A program made the position numbers and the translations under genes. A stretch of DNA of 64,000 bases from an uncultured Vampirovibrio sp. GTDB lineage: Bacteria; Cyanobacteriota; Vampirovibrionia; Gastranaerophilales; Gastranaerophilaceae. This document shows, piece after piece, positions 24,737 to 33,293 of this stretch (the stretch's first letter is position 1; the number at the start of each line of letters is the position of its first letter). Location: NCBI GenBank assembly GCA_910578465.1, contig CAJTPW010000004.1, positions 62,001 to 126,000 of the forward strand, read 5' to 3'. A model generated the notes under the pieces. The model searched no databases, was not told where the DNA came from, and worked only from the letters and a program-made list of their open reading frames with translations.

Positions 24737-25456
24737 TTATGCGTATATATCAAGATAAGGGTTTTCAAAATTTGTTTTGTTTTCAACAAATTTTATATAA
24801 TTGTCAAAATCTTTGGATTTTAGCTGCATGACGTCAACCCTGTGTTTTTTTGCTTGTTCGGGTATTTTGAAAAAGCCGCTGTTGTTCCAGAAATTATGAT
24901 TTGTTGAGTATAAAATAACAGAATCTCTGCCTTCTTCTTTTGCACGTTTTACAATTCTTGAAACCAGAACTTCCCCAAGACCTTCGTATTGCCTTTTGTC
25001 GGATGTGAAAATTTCTGATGGTTTCGTTTGAATGTAGACAATTTTTGCGGCATTTGGGAAAAACATATCCCCGAGCCGTAAAATTTTATCGGAACTTTGC
25101 ACCTGTGCGATTGCAAGGGTGTGGCTGTATCTGTCTTCAAGCCCGAAATATTGTTGTTTTATCGGTTTTTCGGGTGCACCTCCTTTTGTCATGCGATCAA
25201 AGGAGTATGATATATTGTCAATATATTTTGCGGTTCTTCCCCAGTGTTTATGGTTGAGCTCATATATTAGCTTTCTGTCTTTTTTGTTTTTAGGGTCATA
25301 TTCCACAAATTTAGCACGTACGGTTTCGCCCCACGGTTTTCTGACCCTTGTCTTTTCAAGGAGTTTTTTGCCAAATGCGGGGATGTTCCCCGTTTTTTTC
25401 AGGTTTTCGGTATTCTGTGTGTTTGTATTGCTTATAAATATAGGATTGATTTTCAT
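24737..25456 (-). CDS. GNAT-like acetyltransferase domain protein, paralogue 2
   Basis: 239 residues. Same architecture as its neighbour 26 bp downstream: lineage N-terminus ending PAFGKK, a FVEYDPKNKKDRKL strand/helix, then YEGLGEVLVSRIVKRAKEEG and SVILYSTNHNFWNNSGFF (GNAT motifs A and B), and a final DFDNYIKFVENK helix. The pair arose by tandem duplication. No signal peptide. Confidence 0.6.
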   Translation of the reverse strand: MKINPIFISNTNTQNTENLKKTGNIPAFGKKLLEKTRVRKPWGETVRAKFVEYDPKNKKDRKLIYELNHKHWGRTAKYIDNISYSFDRMTKGGAPEKPIKQQYFGLEDRYSHTLAIAQVQSSDKILRLGDMFFPNAAKIVYIQTKPSEIFTSDKRQYEGLGEVLVSRIVKRAKEEGRDSVILYSTNHNFWNNSGFFKIPEQAKKHRVDVMQLKSKDFDNYIKFVENKTNFENPYLDIYA

Positions 25457-25506
25457 ACTGTTAATGTTTTAATATGCGTGTTTAATATGTTCGGTTTTTA
25501 TCGGTT

Positions 25507-25626
25507 TTAACCCCAAAAATTCAGTCCGTGTCTGGTTTTCTTTTCAACATGACTGATATAGTCTTCAAAATTTTCTGCTTAACGTACTTTTCCGAAGTTT
25601 AAATTGCTTGTGGCAGCTGTTTTCAT
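25507..25626 (-). pseudogene. Internally deleted third copy of the GNAT-like family
   Basis: Reading from ATG at 25626 gives MKTAATSNLNFGKVR, a TAA stop, then in the same frame AENFEDYISHVEKK, further residues and TAA at 25509-25507. The first part is a lineage N-terminus ending in LNFGK, like PAFGK of the neighbour; the second matches the C-terminal DFDNYIKFVENK helix of the two intact copies. The whole catalytic middle is missing. This is most simply a decayed tandem copy. The remainder of the 290-bp gap is featureless. Confidence 0.65.
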
Positions 25627-25746
25627 TTTTTAAATGCCTTTTAAATATAAAATTTAACAGGTTTCTATAAAAAACATGTGAAAGACAAAAATTGCTATCC
25701 GTTTTTTTAAAACGAAGAACAGATTATCAAATCTTAATAAAATTAT

Positions 25747-27141
25747 TTAGGCTTTTACCCTGCCGTAGATGTCTTTATATCTTATAATATCTTCTTCAAC
25801 AAGCTTATCGCCTTTTTGAACTTCAATTATTTTGAGTTCTTCTTTGTAAGGATTTCCTAAAGAGTGTTTTACTTTAACGGGGATATCAATGCTTGAGCCC
25901 GGTTTTAAGATATAGTTTTTGTTATCAAGAGTTACTCTTGCGCATCCTGAAAGCACCACCCAGTGCTCGCTTCTGAAATTGTGGGATTGAAGACTCAACT
26001 GGCCGTGAGATGATACGCAAATCATCTTTGTTAAATACCCATCCCCCTGATTTAAAACGGTATAATAGCCCCAGGGACGATAAACCGTTGTGTGGACAAG
26101 GTGGGTTTCATCCTTTATTTCTTTTAATTTATCGAATACTTTTTTAACATCCTGAGTTTTATCTTTTTTGCAGGCTAAAATTGCGTCAGATGTTTCAACA
26201 AGAATGATATCATCAAGCCCCACACCCGTCACAAGTCTGTTTGAGCTGAAAAAGAATGAATTTTTACATCCTTCGGTCATCGTAGTGCCGATTTTAACGT
26301 TTCCATCCTTATCTTTTTCGTTTATTTCATAAATTGCATCCCAGGAGCCTAAATCGTTCCAGCCGCAATCAACAGGCACGTTTACGATATTTTTTGCTTT
26401 TTCCATAACGGCATAATCGATTGAAATTGAGGGCATTTTATCAAACTTTGTAAATTCAATCGTACTGTCTTTTGTAAAGTTAAATTCCTGAGTAATTTCA
26501 TAAATTTCAGGTGCAAATTTTTTCAAAGTTTCCATAAAAACAGAAGCTTTGAACATAAAAATGCCTGCATTCCAGAAATAATCTTTGCTTTTAAAATATT
26601 TTGCAGCAGTTTTTGCATCGGGTTTTTCTTTGAATTCATCAACCTTAAGCCCGAACTCTCCTGCTTTTTTGGAAGATTTAATATATCCGTATCCTGTTTC
26701 GGGTGAAGTCGGTTTTATTCCGAATGTTACGATAGAACCTTCTTCAGCAAGTTTTTTAGCCTTTTCAACGGCTTCAGTGAATTTTTTATTATTTTTTATG
26801 ATGTGATCAGAAGGCACAACAAGGACAATATCGTCTTTTCCTCTGTCGAGCAAATATTTAACGGAAACGCTGATTGCAGGAGCCGTATTTTTTTGTGTCG
26901 GTTCCGATAACAAAACGGGGTCTTTTGCAATTGAAGACAACTGGGTTTTAACATCTCCAAAATGCTTTGCATTTGTGATTGAGAGGATGTTTTTCTCGTC
27001 CATAAAATCAAGAAGTCTTAAATAAGTCATCTCAAGGAGACTTTTGTCGGTATTAATTTTTAAAAGCTGTTTTGGGTAAAGTTCTCTGGATAGGGGCCAA
27101 AGTCTTGAACCGCTGCCGCCTGCAAGAATAATACCGTACAT
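25747..27141 (-). CDS. manC: Mannose-1-phosphate guanylyltransferase / mannose-6-phosphate isomerase
   Basis: A 464-residue bifunctional-type ManC/AlgA protein. The N-terminal nucleotidyltransferase has GIILAGGSGSRLWPLSRELY and VVPSDHIIK; the C-terminal cupin (from about 345: RPWGYYTVLNQGDGYLTK, SLQSHNFRSEHWVVLSG) is the type II isomerase domain with His ligands. It supplies GDP-mannose for polysaccharide or O-antigen. It stands alone on the minus strand between the GNAT remnant and the PBECR-like gene. Confidence 0.92.
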   Translation of the reverse strand: MYGIILAGGSGSRLWPLSRELYPKQLLKINTDKSLLEMTYLRLLDFMDEKNILSITNAKHFGDVKTQLSSIAKDPVLLSEPTQKNTAPAISVSVKYLLDRGKDDIVLVVPSDHIIKNNKKFTEAVEKAKKLAEEGSIVTFGIKPTSPETGYGYIKSSKKAGEFGLKVDEFKEKPDAKTAAKYFKSKDYFWNAGIFMFKASVFMETLKKFAPEIYEITQEFNFTKDSTIEFTKFDKMPSISIDYAVMEKAKNIVNVPVDCGWNDLGSWDAIYEINEKDKDGNVKIGTTMTEGCKNSFFFSSNRLVTGVGLDDIILVETSDAILACKKDKTQDVKKVFDKLKEIKDETHLVHTTVYRPWGYYTVLNQGDGYLTKMICVSSHGQLSLQSHNFRSEHWVVLSGCARVTLDNKNYILKPGSSIDIPVKVKHSLGNPYKEELKIIEVQKGDKLVEEDIIRYKDIYGRVKA

Positions 27142-27238
27142 AAAACTCTTCCTCTTTAAAATTCTAAATCCCGTCAGTTAATTATACAATAAAACCCGAA
27201 CAGGTACAAATGGTTAAGTATTATCAAAATTTTTCTTA

Positions 27239-27748
27239 ATGTTATACTGGAATGAAAAGAAGGATTTGCCGCTGAAGGAATATTGTTTGAAAGAATATAG
27301 AGAGTTTTTAAAATTCAATGAAGATGCTGATTGTTTTATTAAATTGATTGAAAACAGTTTGTGCGATTTGAAAAATTTTGAAAAAGTAAATTATGCAAGA
27401 AAATTTTTAAGCAAAGATATGCTTAACAGTTTTATTATTGTCGGCGAATTATCTTTTTGTTTGCAAAAAACACTAGGGAGCAGTGTTTGCAAATTAAAAT
27501 TTTCAATGGACAATATGATAAAAAATAAACTCATACATCCTGAAATTACTTTTTTTGATTATGAAAAGATTCCAAAAATAATAAAAAAACCGTCAAAATT
27601 TCATAAATCCAAAAACGGATATGACATTATATTATTTAAATATGATGAAAAATATTATAAATTGGTAGTTAAAACAACAAAAAATAAAAAAGAAAACTTT
27701 ATAAAATCACTTCATCTGTTAAATAAAGACAGATACAATAAATATTGA
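27239..27748 (+). CDS. PBECR-like (BECR-fold) putative ribonuclease
   Basis: 169 residues. The C-terminal part (about 95-165) reads NKLIHPEITFFDYEKIPKI, then IILFKYDEKYYKLVVKTTK, closely resembling the HPEIT-x-x-DY-x-x-I ... DKYYKVVVK pattern of phage-Barnase-EndoU-ColicinE5/D-RelE-like nuclease domains found in polymorphic toxins and phage proteins. The N-terminal ~90 residues are unrecognised. There is no clear Shine-Dalgarno site, and base composition is more AT-rich than its neighbours. It is a lone plus-strand gene between two minus-strand sugar genes. A perfect 12-bp inverted repeat begins 4 nt after its stop. Toxin activity is inference. Confidence 0.5.
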   Translation: MLYWNEKKDLPLKEYCLKEYREFLKFNEDADCFIKLIENSLCDLKNFEKVNYARKFLSKDMLNSFIIVGELSFCLQKTLGSSVCKLKFSMDNMIKNKLIHPEITFFDYEKIPKIIKKPSKFHKSKNGYDIILFKYDEKYYKLVVKTTKNKKENFIKSLHLLNKDRYNKY

Positions 27749-27751
27749 AAA

Positions 27752-27830
27752 GATAATTTCGATTATGTGGGCTTGCTCCTCCACTGTCGCCTGTTGGCCC
27801 GGTTGCAAGATTTACCGTATCGAAATTATC
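27752..27830. other. 79-bp hairpin element after the PBECR-like gene
   Basis: GATAATTTCGAT (27752-27763) and ATCGAAATTATC (27819-27830) are perfect 12-bp inverted repeats around a 55-nt GC-richer core. Inside, GTGG/CCAC, CTTGC/GCAAG and GGGC/GCCC can pair, the last two in crossing order. It ends in a T-rich run, so it may act as an elaborate terminator, or it may be a small structured RNA. Confidence 0.6.
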
Positions 27831-27867
27831 TATTCTTATTATAGCCTGTTTTTTTTCTATTTCAAGG

Positions 27868-28689
27868 TTACCTGCTCAGCAGATATTTTTCCAGTGATTC
27901 TTCCCAGGCAGGGAGTGCGCCTGAACTGTCAAGAACGCTATATTTCGGACGTTTTGCAGGGCGCGGAAAATCGCTTTTTTCAATTGAGCTTACCGTAATA
28001 TTTCTTTTTTTAATTTCAAAAATTTTCTTTGTAAAATCAGACCATTTTGCTTCGCCCGATGAAGCTATGTGGTATGTGCCGTATGGTCTTTTGTCGTTTA
28101 TAATTTTTATGATTTCATCGGATAAATCTTTTGTCCAGGTTGGTGCTAAAATCTGGTCATCCACAACGCTTATTGAGTTTGACAACATTGAAAAAGTAAT
28201 CATTGTATCAACATAATTTTTCCCGCCTTTGCCATAAAGCGTACTTGTTCTTAAAATATAGTGTTTTTTGGTGAGTTTTCTTATTTCTTCTTCGCCCTTT
28301 AGTTTTGATTCCCCGTAAACATTTATGGGGTGTACCTCATCCGTTGTCTTATAAGGGGAATTTTTGTTTCCGTCAAAAACAGAATCCGAGCTTATGTAAA
28401 TAATCGGAACATCAAGCTTTTTTGCAATTTGTGCCATATTTCTTGTGCCGATATGATTTACTTCAAAAGCTTCTTCCTTTGAAACCTCAGCCTGATCTAT
28501 GTTTGTGTATGCTGCAAGGTGGATAATCAAATCAAGGCTTATCTTATTCATAATTTCAAGTGCAAGCTTTTTGTTTGTAATATCAAAAATTTTGGAGTTT
28601 GTTGCCCAAAATTGATGTCCTTCTCTATCCAGCATAGGGCATAATTCCTGCCCCAATAATCCTGAAGCTCCTGTAACAAGTATTCTCAT
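27868..28689 (-). CDS. rmlD: dTDP-4-dehydrorhamnose reductase
   Basis: A 273-residue extended SDR making dTDP-L-rhamnose. The start MRILVTGASGLLGQEL is chosen because the upstream ATG at 28701 abuts its AAGGA site. Motifs are GASGLLG (NAD(P)), IHLAAYTNIDQAE, and catalytic Y-x3-K in PINVYGESKLKGEE. The C-terminal EESLEKYL segment is usual. Together with rmlA at 5.3 kb it shows a rhamnose-containing polymer; rmlB/rmlC must be elsewhere. Confidence 0.9.
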   Translation of the reverse strand: MRILVTGASGLLGQELCPMLDREGHQFWATNSKIFDITNKKLALEIMNKISLDLIIHLAAYTNIDQAEVSKEEAFEVNHIGTRNMAQIAKKLDVPIIYISSDSVFDGNKNSPYKTTDEVHPINVYGESKLKGEEEIRKLTKKHYILRTSTLYGKGGKNYVDTMITFSMLSNSISVVDDQILAPTWTKDLSDEIIKIINDKRPYGTYHIASSGEAKWSDFTKKIFEIKKRNITVSSIEKSDFPRPAKRPKYSVLDSSGALPAWEESLEKYLLSR

Positions 28690-28810
28690 AAAAATTGCCA
28701 TTCCTTAATTTTTAAAAGACGGTCTAAACTTTAAAAGGGGAAATAGTTCATCTAAACCTGTCCTGTTGTTTAGTAATTTTATATCAGGAACTTATGGTAA
28801 AATCAATACT

Positions 28811-30661
28811 ATGAAAAAAATACTTTACATTGCTGTTATATTGTTGTTTTGTATCATTATTTTAAAAAGCTGCCTGAAGCGGGATTTAGGATATGATGAA
28901 GCTCCAAAACTTTCAGGGGCAAGGCCCTTGGATGTTATTGAATATAACTTTGAACCTGCTGAAACAAAAACCATAGACGGAGTTGATTATCTGGTTTCGC
29001 GCGGAGAAGTCGGGAAATTTGGCGGAGATTTTATTACATCCACAATCGGTGAAGGCCCTAAAACCTTTAACCCGTTTAATACAAATGATGCGACATCATC
29101 CCAGATGGCAGGCCTTATGTATGACGGGCTTTTAAGCACCGATGCCTATACGGGGGATGTAACCCTCAGGATGGCAAAAAGGCTTGAAATTTTGCCTGAT
29201 AATCTGACATATATTCTGGAGCTTCGCCACGGGCTGAAATGGTCTGACGGCAGGGAAATAACGGCGGATGATATTGTTTTTACATATAGAGATATCATTT
29301 TTGCAGGCTTTGGCGATACAAGCACAAGGGATGCGCTTTATGTTGAAGGAAAGCTTCCTGTTGTTGAAAAAGTTGATAAATATACGGTTAAATTTAAAAC
29401 GCCCGTGCCTTTTGCGCCTTTTTTAAGAAATTTGTCCTTATCAATTGCCCCGAGACACATTTTTGAACCCGCCGTAAAAAAAGGAAAGGATTATTTCAGA
29501 AGTTTTTATTCAACAACAACAAAGCCTTCGGATTTTGTTATTTCGGGTGCCTTTAAATTAAAAGAATACATCCCCGCACAAAGGGTTGTGTTTGAGAGAA
29601 ACCCGAATTATTACGTGATTGATAAAGAAGGGAATAAGCTTCCATACCTTGACAGATGGGTTATGCTTATCGTTGGAGATTTAAACAACGATATCATAAA
29701 ATTTGAAGCGGGAGAAACGGATACCACAACAATCCCGGGGTCTATGGTATCAAGATACAGGGAACTGGAAAAAAATTCCGATTATATTCTCTATAACCTT
29801 GGCCCTACAACCAACACATCTTTTATTGTATTCAATATGAACACAAGGAAAAATAAAAAAGGAGAGTTCTACCTTGACCCTAAAAAGCAGGCATGGTTTA
29901 ACGATGAAAATTTCCGCCGTGCCATTGATTGGGCAATAGACCGTGACAGCCTTGTTTTGAACGTGTTATCCGGTATAGGACAGCCCCTTCATACTGCAGA
30001 GAGCATTACAAGTATTTTCTTGAATGAAGAGGTTGCAAAAGGCCACAGACAGGATATTGAATATGCAAAATCTCTCCTTCAAAAATCAGGATTTAAATTA
30101 AAAGACGGTGTTCTTTATGATAAACACGGAAATAAGGTTGAATTTGAACTTTCAACAAACGCGGGAAATACTCAAAGAGAGGCAACAGGAGTAAGCATTA
30201 AAGAGGATTTGGCGAAGCTTGGAATGAAGGTAAACTTTAAACCTGTTGAGTTTAACACGCTTGTCAACAGAATGACTCAAACGCTTGATTATGAAGCGGC
30301 TATAATGTCTCTAACAAGCAACCCTCTTGAACCGCACGCGGGAAATAATGTTTGGCGCTCTAACGGGACATTGCATCTTTTTAACCAGAGAAGCGATGAA
30401 GATTTAAAAACATCAGACAAACTTTTGCCTTTTGAGGTTGAATTAAATAATATTTTTGATGAAGCAAAAGTTCAAATAGATGTACAAAAAAGAAAAGAGC
30501 TGTATAATAAATATCAAAAGATAGTTGCGGAACACAACCCTCTAATCTATCTTTACAGTCCCGTAAACATTGTTGCAATAAGGAAAAAGTTTAAAAATGT
30601 TTACCCGACTTCTTTGGGGGGTACTGTTCATAACATAGAAGAGATTTATATAGAAAAATAG
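28811..30661 (+). CDS. Peptide ABC transporter substrate-binding lipoprotein (SBP family 5)
   Basis: 616 residues from ATG 28811. A hydrophobic N-terminus ends in LKSC, a plausible lipobox. The family 5 core follows: TFNPFNTNDATSSQMAGLMY, LRHGLKWSDGREITADDIVF, FRRAIDWAIDRDSL and a C-terminal LIYLYSPVNIVAIRK. It binds oligopeptides or related ligands at the cell surface or periplasm for import. The 15-residue longer frame from 28766 lacks signal-peptide logic. A six-codon frame with AGGA upstream ends by overlapping this ATG. The SIMPL gene follows after 22 bp; the OppF-type ATPase at 23.2 kb may be its motor. Confidence 0.88.
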   Translation: MKKILYIAVILLFCIIILKSCLKRDLGYDEAPKLSGARPLDVIEYNFEPAETKTIDGVDYLVSRGEVGKFGGDFITSTIGEGPKTFNPFNTNDATSSQMAGLMYDGLLSTDAYTGDVTLRMAKRLEILPDNLTYILELRHGLKWSDGREITADDIVFTYRDIIFAGFGDTSTRDALYVEGKLPVVEKVDKYTVKFKTPVPFAPFLRNLSLSIAPRHIFEPAVKKGKDYFRSFYSTTTKPSDFVISGAFKLKEYIPAQRVVFERNPNYYVIDKEGNKLPYLDRWVMLIVGDLNNDIIKFEAGETDTTTIPGSMVSRYRELEKNSDYILYNLGPTTNTSFIVFNMNTRKNKKGEFYLDPKKQAWFNDENFRRAIDWAIDRDSLVLNVLSGIGQPLHTAESITSIFLNEEVAKGHRQDIEYAKSLLQKSGFKLKDGVLYDKHGNKVEFELSTNAGNTQREATGVSIKEDLAKLGMKVNFKPVEFNTLVNRMTQTLDYEAAIMSLTSNPLEPHAGNNVWRSNGTLHLFNQRSDEDLKTSDKLLPFEVELNNIFDEAKVQIDVQKRKELYNKYQKIVAEHNPLIYLYSPVNIVAIRKKFKNVYPTSLGGTVHNIEEIYIEK

Positions 30662-30683
30662 GCAATTTGGAGAGGATTTAAAA

Positions 30684-31421
30684 ATGTTCGAAAAGGTGGC
30701 AAGAATACAAATCGTTGTATTTGGGATTGTTCTTGGGTTGAGTTTAATTTTTGCACTTGTTTTCGGGGCAAAGATTATATCAAATAATTTTTCAAAGGAT
30801 GAAATCACGGTTACAGGCTCTGCAAGCGAAATTGTGACCTCGGATTCAGGCGTTTGGAAATTTCAGATTAAAACGGAAGGTGTGACAAGAAATGAAGCCT
30901 ATCAGGCTCTTTCACATCAAAAACCCGTTGTTATACAGTTTTTAAAATCAAAGGGTATAAAAGATAACGAGATAGAATTTCTTGGTGTAAATGACTATGC
31001 AAGATATAAAACAACACCAAACGGCTATTCAACTCAAGAAATTAAAGGCTACACATATGAACAGGTTGTAAAGATTAATTCAAAAGATGTCGAATTAATT
31101 AAAAAACTCCATATCGAAATCCCTTCCTTGATTGAAAAAGGAATTGTGATATCATCTTTTGAACCAAACTATATGTATTCGGGGTTGTCCGAAAAGAAAG
31201 CGGAACTTTTGCAAAAAGCAACAGCTGATGCAAAGCTCCGTGCCAAAGAAATGCTTAAAGCCACACATAACAATGTCGGTAAAATCCGCTCTGTAAGAAT
31301 GGGAGTATTCCAAATAACTCCCCCTGATTCAAATGCGGTTTCAGACTGGGGTATAAATGATACGACAAGTATTGAAAAGAAAGTTACAGCAGTCTCTAAC
31401 GTTGTGTTCGGAATAAGATAA
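30684..31421 (+). CDS. SIMPL (DUF541) domain protein
   Basis: 245 residues: one N-terminal membrane anchor (about 8-30: VVFGIVLGLSLIFALVFGAK) followed by a periplasmic SIMPL domain beginning ITVTGSASEIVTSDSG, with KKAELLQKATADAKLRAKEM and a C-terminal strand. Function of SIMPL proteins is poorly defined (cell-surface, oxidative-stress links in E. coli YggE). AGAGGA precedes the ATG. Likely co-transcribed with the peptide-binding lipoprotein. Confidence 0.8.
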   Translation: MFEKVARIQIVVFGIVLGLSLIFALVFGAKIISNNFSKDEITVTGSASEIVTSDSGVWKFQIKTEGVTRNEAYQALSHQKPVVIQFLKSKGIKDNEIEFLGVNDYARYKTTPNGYSTQEIKGYTYEQVVKINSKDVELIKKLHIEIPSLIEKGIVISSFEPNYMYSGLSEKKAELLQKATADAKLRAKEMLKATHNNVGKIRSVRMGVFQITPPDSNAVSDWGINDTTSIEKKVTAVSNVVFGIR

Positions 31422-31476
31422 ACTTCCTTACATCAGGCTTCTGCACAAAAAATTAAACGGATTTTAAAAATTCAGC

Positions 31477-31542
31477 AAAGAAAAATATTCCCGAGTTTTA
31501 TAAAACTACTCAACAGTTTGTGAAACGACGGAATATTTCTTT
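31477..31542 (+). promoter_or_regulatory. Branched hairpin immediately upstream of the start codon
   Basis: AAAGAAAAATATTCC (31477-31491) pairs with GGAATATTTCTTT (31530-31542) with two extra As on one side. The enclosed 38 nt can form two smaller hairpins (GAGTTT..AAAC..CTC and GTTT-GTG-AAAC), a three-way junction. The GGAA that could serve as ribosome site for the ATG at 31543 is in the stem, so the fold could mask translation. Confidence 0.45.
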
Positions 31543-33270
31543 ATGAAAGTGAATGGTTTTTCAAGCTCATACAGCTTGAATAATTGCGCAAAAACAGAGC
31601 AAAATGCTCCAAAGATTTTAAGGGCGCATAAATATACTTATGCAGGAAGCAAAAAGGGTTTCGCTTCCGCAACAATTCCTTTAGGCATATACAACGCAAT
31701 AAATTTTACGGGCGGATACAGTATAAATTTGGCGCATACTGTGGATAAACTTTCTGAAACCGTATATCCGCCCGATATACGCGACTTTGCAATTGAAACT
31801 GTCGGAGCGGGAAACCTTGAAGATAAGACTTTGATTGATATTCACAAAGAAAAATACGGCAAAATACTTCAAATGGAAACTCTGGATGAAGTTAAGGCTG
31901 CGTTTCCCGAATTTAGAGATGTTTTGTCCGATACTGAAATTGTATATGCAAAAGGTTCTTTTATCGATGATGTTAAAAGAGATAAAGTTGAAGCGTTTGA
32001 CCCCGATGTTGACTTAGCGCTTCAACTTCTTCAAATGTATTGGGCGGAAGGATTTTCTTTAAATGATTTAAAAGAATATACGGACGGCAAAAATATTTTC
32101 GGTGTACTTGAAAAATTGAATATTCCAAGGCTTAACCCTACATACGGCAATGTTTTAAAACTTTCGGACAAAGAATACAATGCAAGAATAACAGACATGA
32201 TGTCTGAAAGGCAAAAAGAAGCAGCAGTAAGAAGGGCGGAAAAAAGGGACGGAATTTACATTCCAAGGGGCCCTCTGACGGATGAACATAAAAAGAAAAT
32301 ATCGGAAGGACTTATAAAACATTATGGCGAGCACCCCGAAAAAGGTCTTGCAATTTCAGAGCGGATGAAGAAGTATTGGCAGGACCACCCCGAAGAACTT
32401 GAAAGACTTTCACTCGTTGTAACAACAGCGTGGACTTTGCCTGAATCGAAGTCTATCAGGAAAAAACTGAGCAAATTTATGGGTAAAAAGGATATTACTC
32501 CTGAAGAATTTGTAAAAATGCTGAATGAAGAAAGAACGGGCGAGGTAATTGTAAAAAGGCCAACCTTAAAATCATTTTGGGATAGAAATGTATGGGCAAA
32601 AGAACAGTGGTCAAAATGTATGAAAAAAGCCTGGATTAAGGTAAAAAATGATGAAAAGATGAGTCTTGAGCCTGATTACAAAATTAAAATCTATCCTGAT
32701 GCCGTAAAAGATAATATGTTAAGGTGGCTTCGTGCAAACGGGTATGACCTGAGCAAATTTTCAGACGATAACTTTATGGCGCTTCAATACGGAAAAAGGC
32801 CTGTACCGGAGCCAACAGAATTAAATAAATATGTGGGTTCGGCAATAACGGCATATTTTGACGCAGATGATAAAAGATCGGACCTTATGGCGGATGTTTA
32901 TCATGTCGGGGTCATAAAAACGCTCAATGAACTTAATGAATCTTTAAGTTTCCCAAAATGCGATTTAAAAACTGCAGAACCAAGAAAGGCGCTTCTTCAG
33001 GCGGGGCTTATGCTTCTTTATGACAGTAAAGCGGGAAAGTTGAATACGTTTAATACTGATGAAGCAATGAATATTTATTTAAGGCTTGCAATGTATTCCT
33101 ACAACAAAGGAGACGTTGAAGTTTTCAATATGCTTGAAAATAATATTGAAAGTGCCTATGAGATTCTTTCAACAAACAGCAGTGAACTGAATAAAATTTC
33201 ATCAAAACTTGAATTTCTTTTATACAAATACGGTATGATTATTAAAAGGCCTGTCAGAACTTCTGTTTAA
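31543..33270 (+). CDS. Lineage-specific protein with a NUMOD3-like segment
   Basis: 575 residues. The N-terminal ~65 residues are a lineage-type leader ending NAINFTGGYS. Residues about 240-320 contain LTDEHKKKISEGLIKHYGEH, then AISERMKKYWQDHPEELERL, which resembles the NUMOD3 DNA-binding motifs of homing endonucleases and phage proteins. The rest is helical with no nuclease motif visible (no GIY-YIG or HNH). It is preceded by a branched leader structure. Function unknown; DNA binding is a guess from the motif. Confidence 0.6.
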   Translation: MKVNGFSSSYSLNNCAKTEQNAPKILRAHKYTYAGSKKGFASATIPLGIYNAINFTGGYSINLAHTVDKLSETVYPPDIRDFAIETVGAGNLEDKTLIDIHKEKYGKILQMETLDEVKAAFPEFRDVLSDTEIVYAKGSFIDDVKRDKVEAFDPDVDLALQLLQMYWAEGFSLNDLKEYTDGKNIFGVLEKLNIPRLNPTYGNVLKLSDKEYNARITDMMSERQKEAAVRRAEKRDGIYIPRGPLTDEHKKKISEGLIKHYGEHPEKGLAISERMKKYWQDHPEELERLSLVVTTAWTLPESKSIRKKLSKFMGKKDITPEEFVKMLNEERTGEVIVKRPTLKSFWDRNVWAKEQWSKCMKKAWIKVKNDEKMSLEPDYKIKIYPDAVKDNMLRWLRANGYDLSKFSDDNFMALQYGKRPVPEPTELNKYVGSAITAYFDADDKRSDLMADVYHVGVIKTLNELNESLSFPKCDLKTAEPRKALLQAGLMLLYDSKAGKLNTFNTDEAMNIYLRLAMYSYNKGDVEVFNMLENNIESAYEILSTNSSELNKISSKLEFLLYKYGMIIKRPVRTSV

Positions 33271-33293
33271 GAGTTGAAACTATGGTTTTGAAA

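Noticed and set aside
27239..27830. Type III toxin-antitoxin locus
   Set aside because: Type III antitoxins are tandem RNA repeats upstream of the toxin; here a single hairpin lies downstream. Kept only as an open question.
28785..28813. Six-codon frame overlapping the start of the peptide-binding lipoprotein as a regulatory leader
   Set aside because: The AGGA site is only about 4 nt before its ATG and the frame is too short to distinguish from chance.
31477..31542. Hammerhead or known riboswitch in the three-way junction
   Set aside because: No CUGAUGA core or other class signature; only a plain branched hairpin can be supported.
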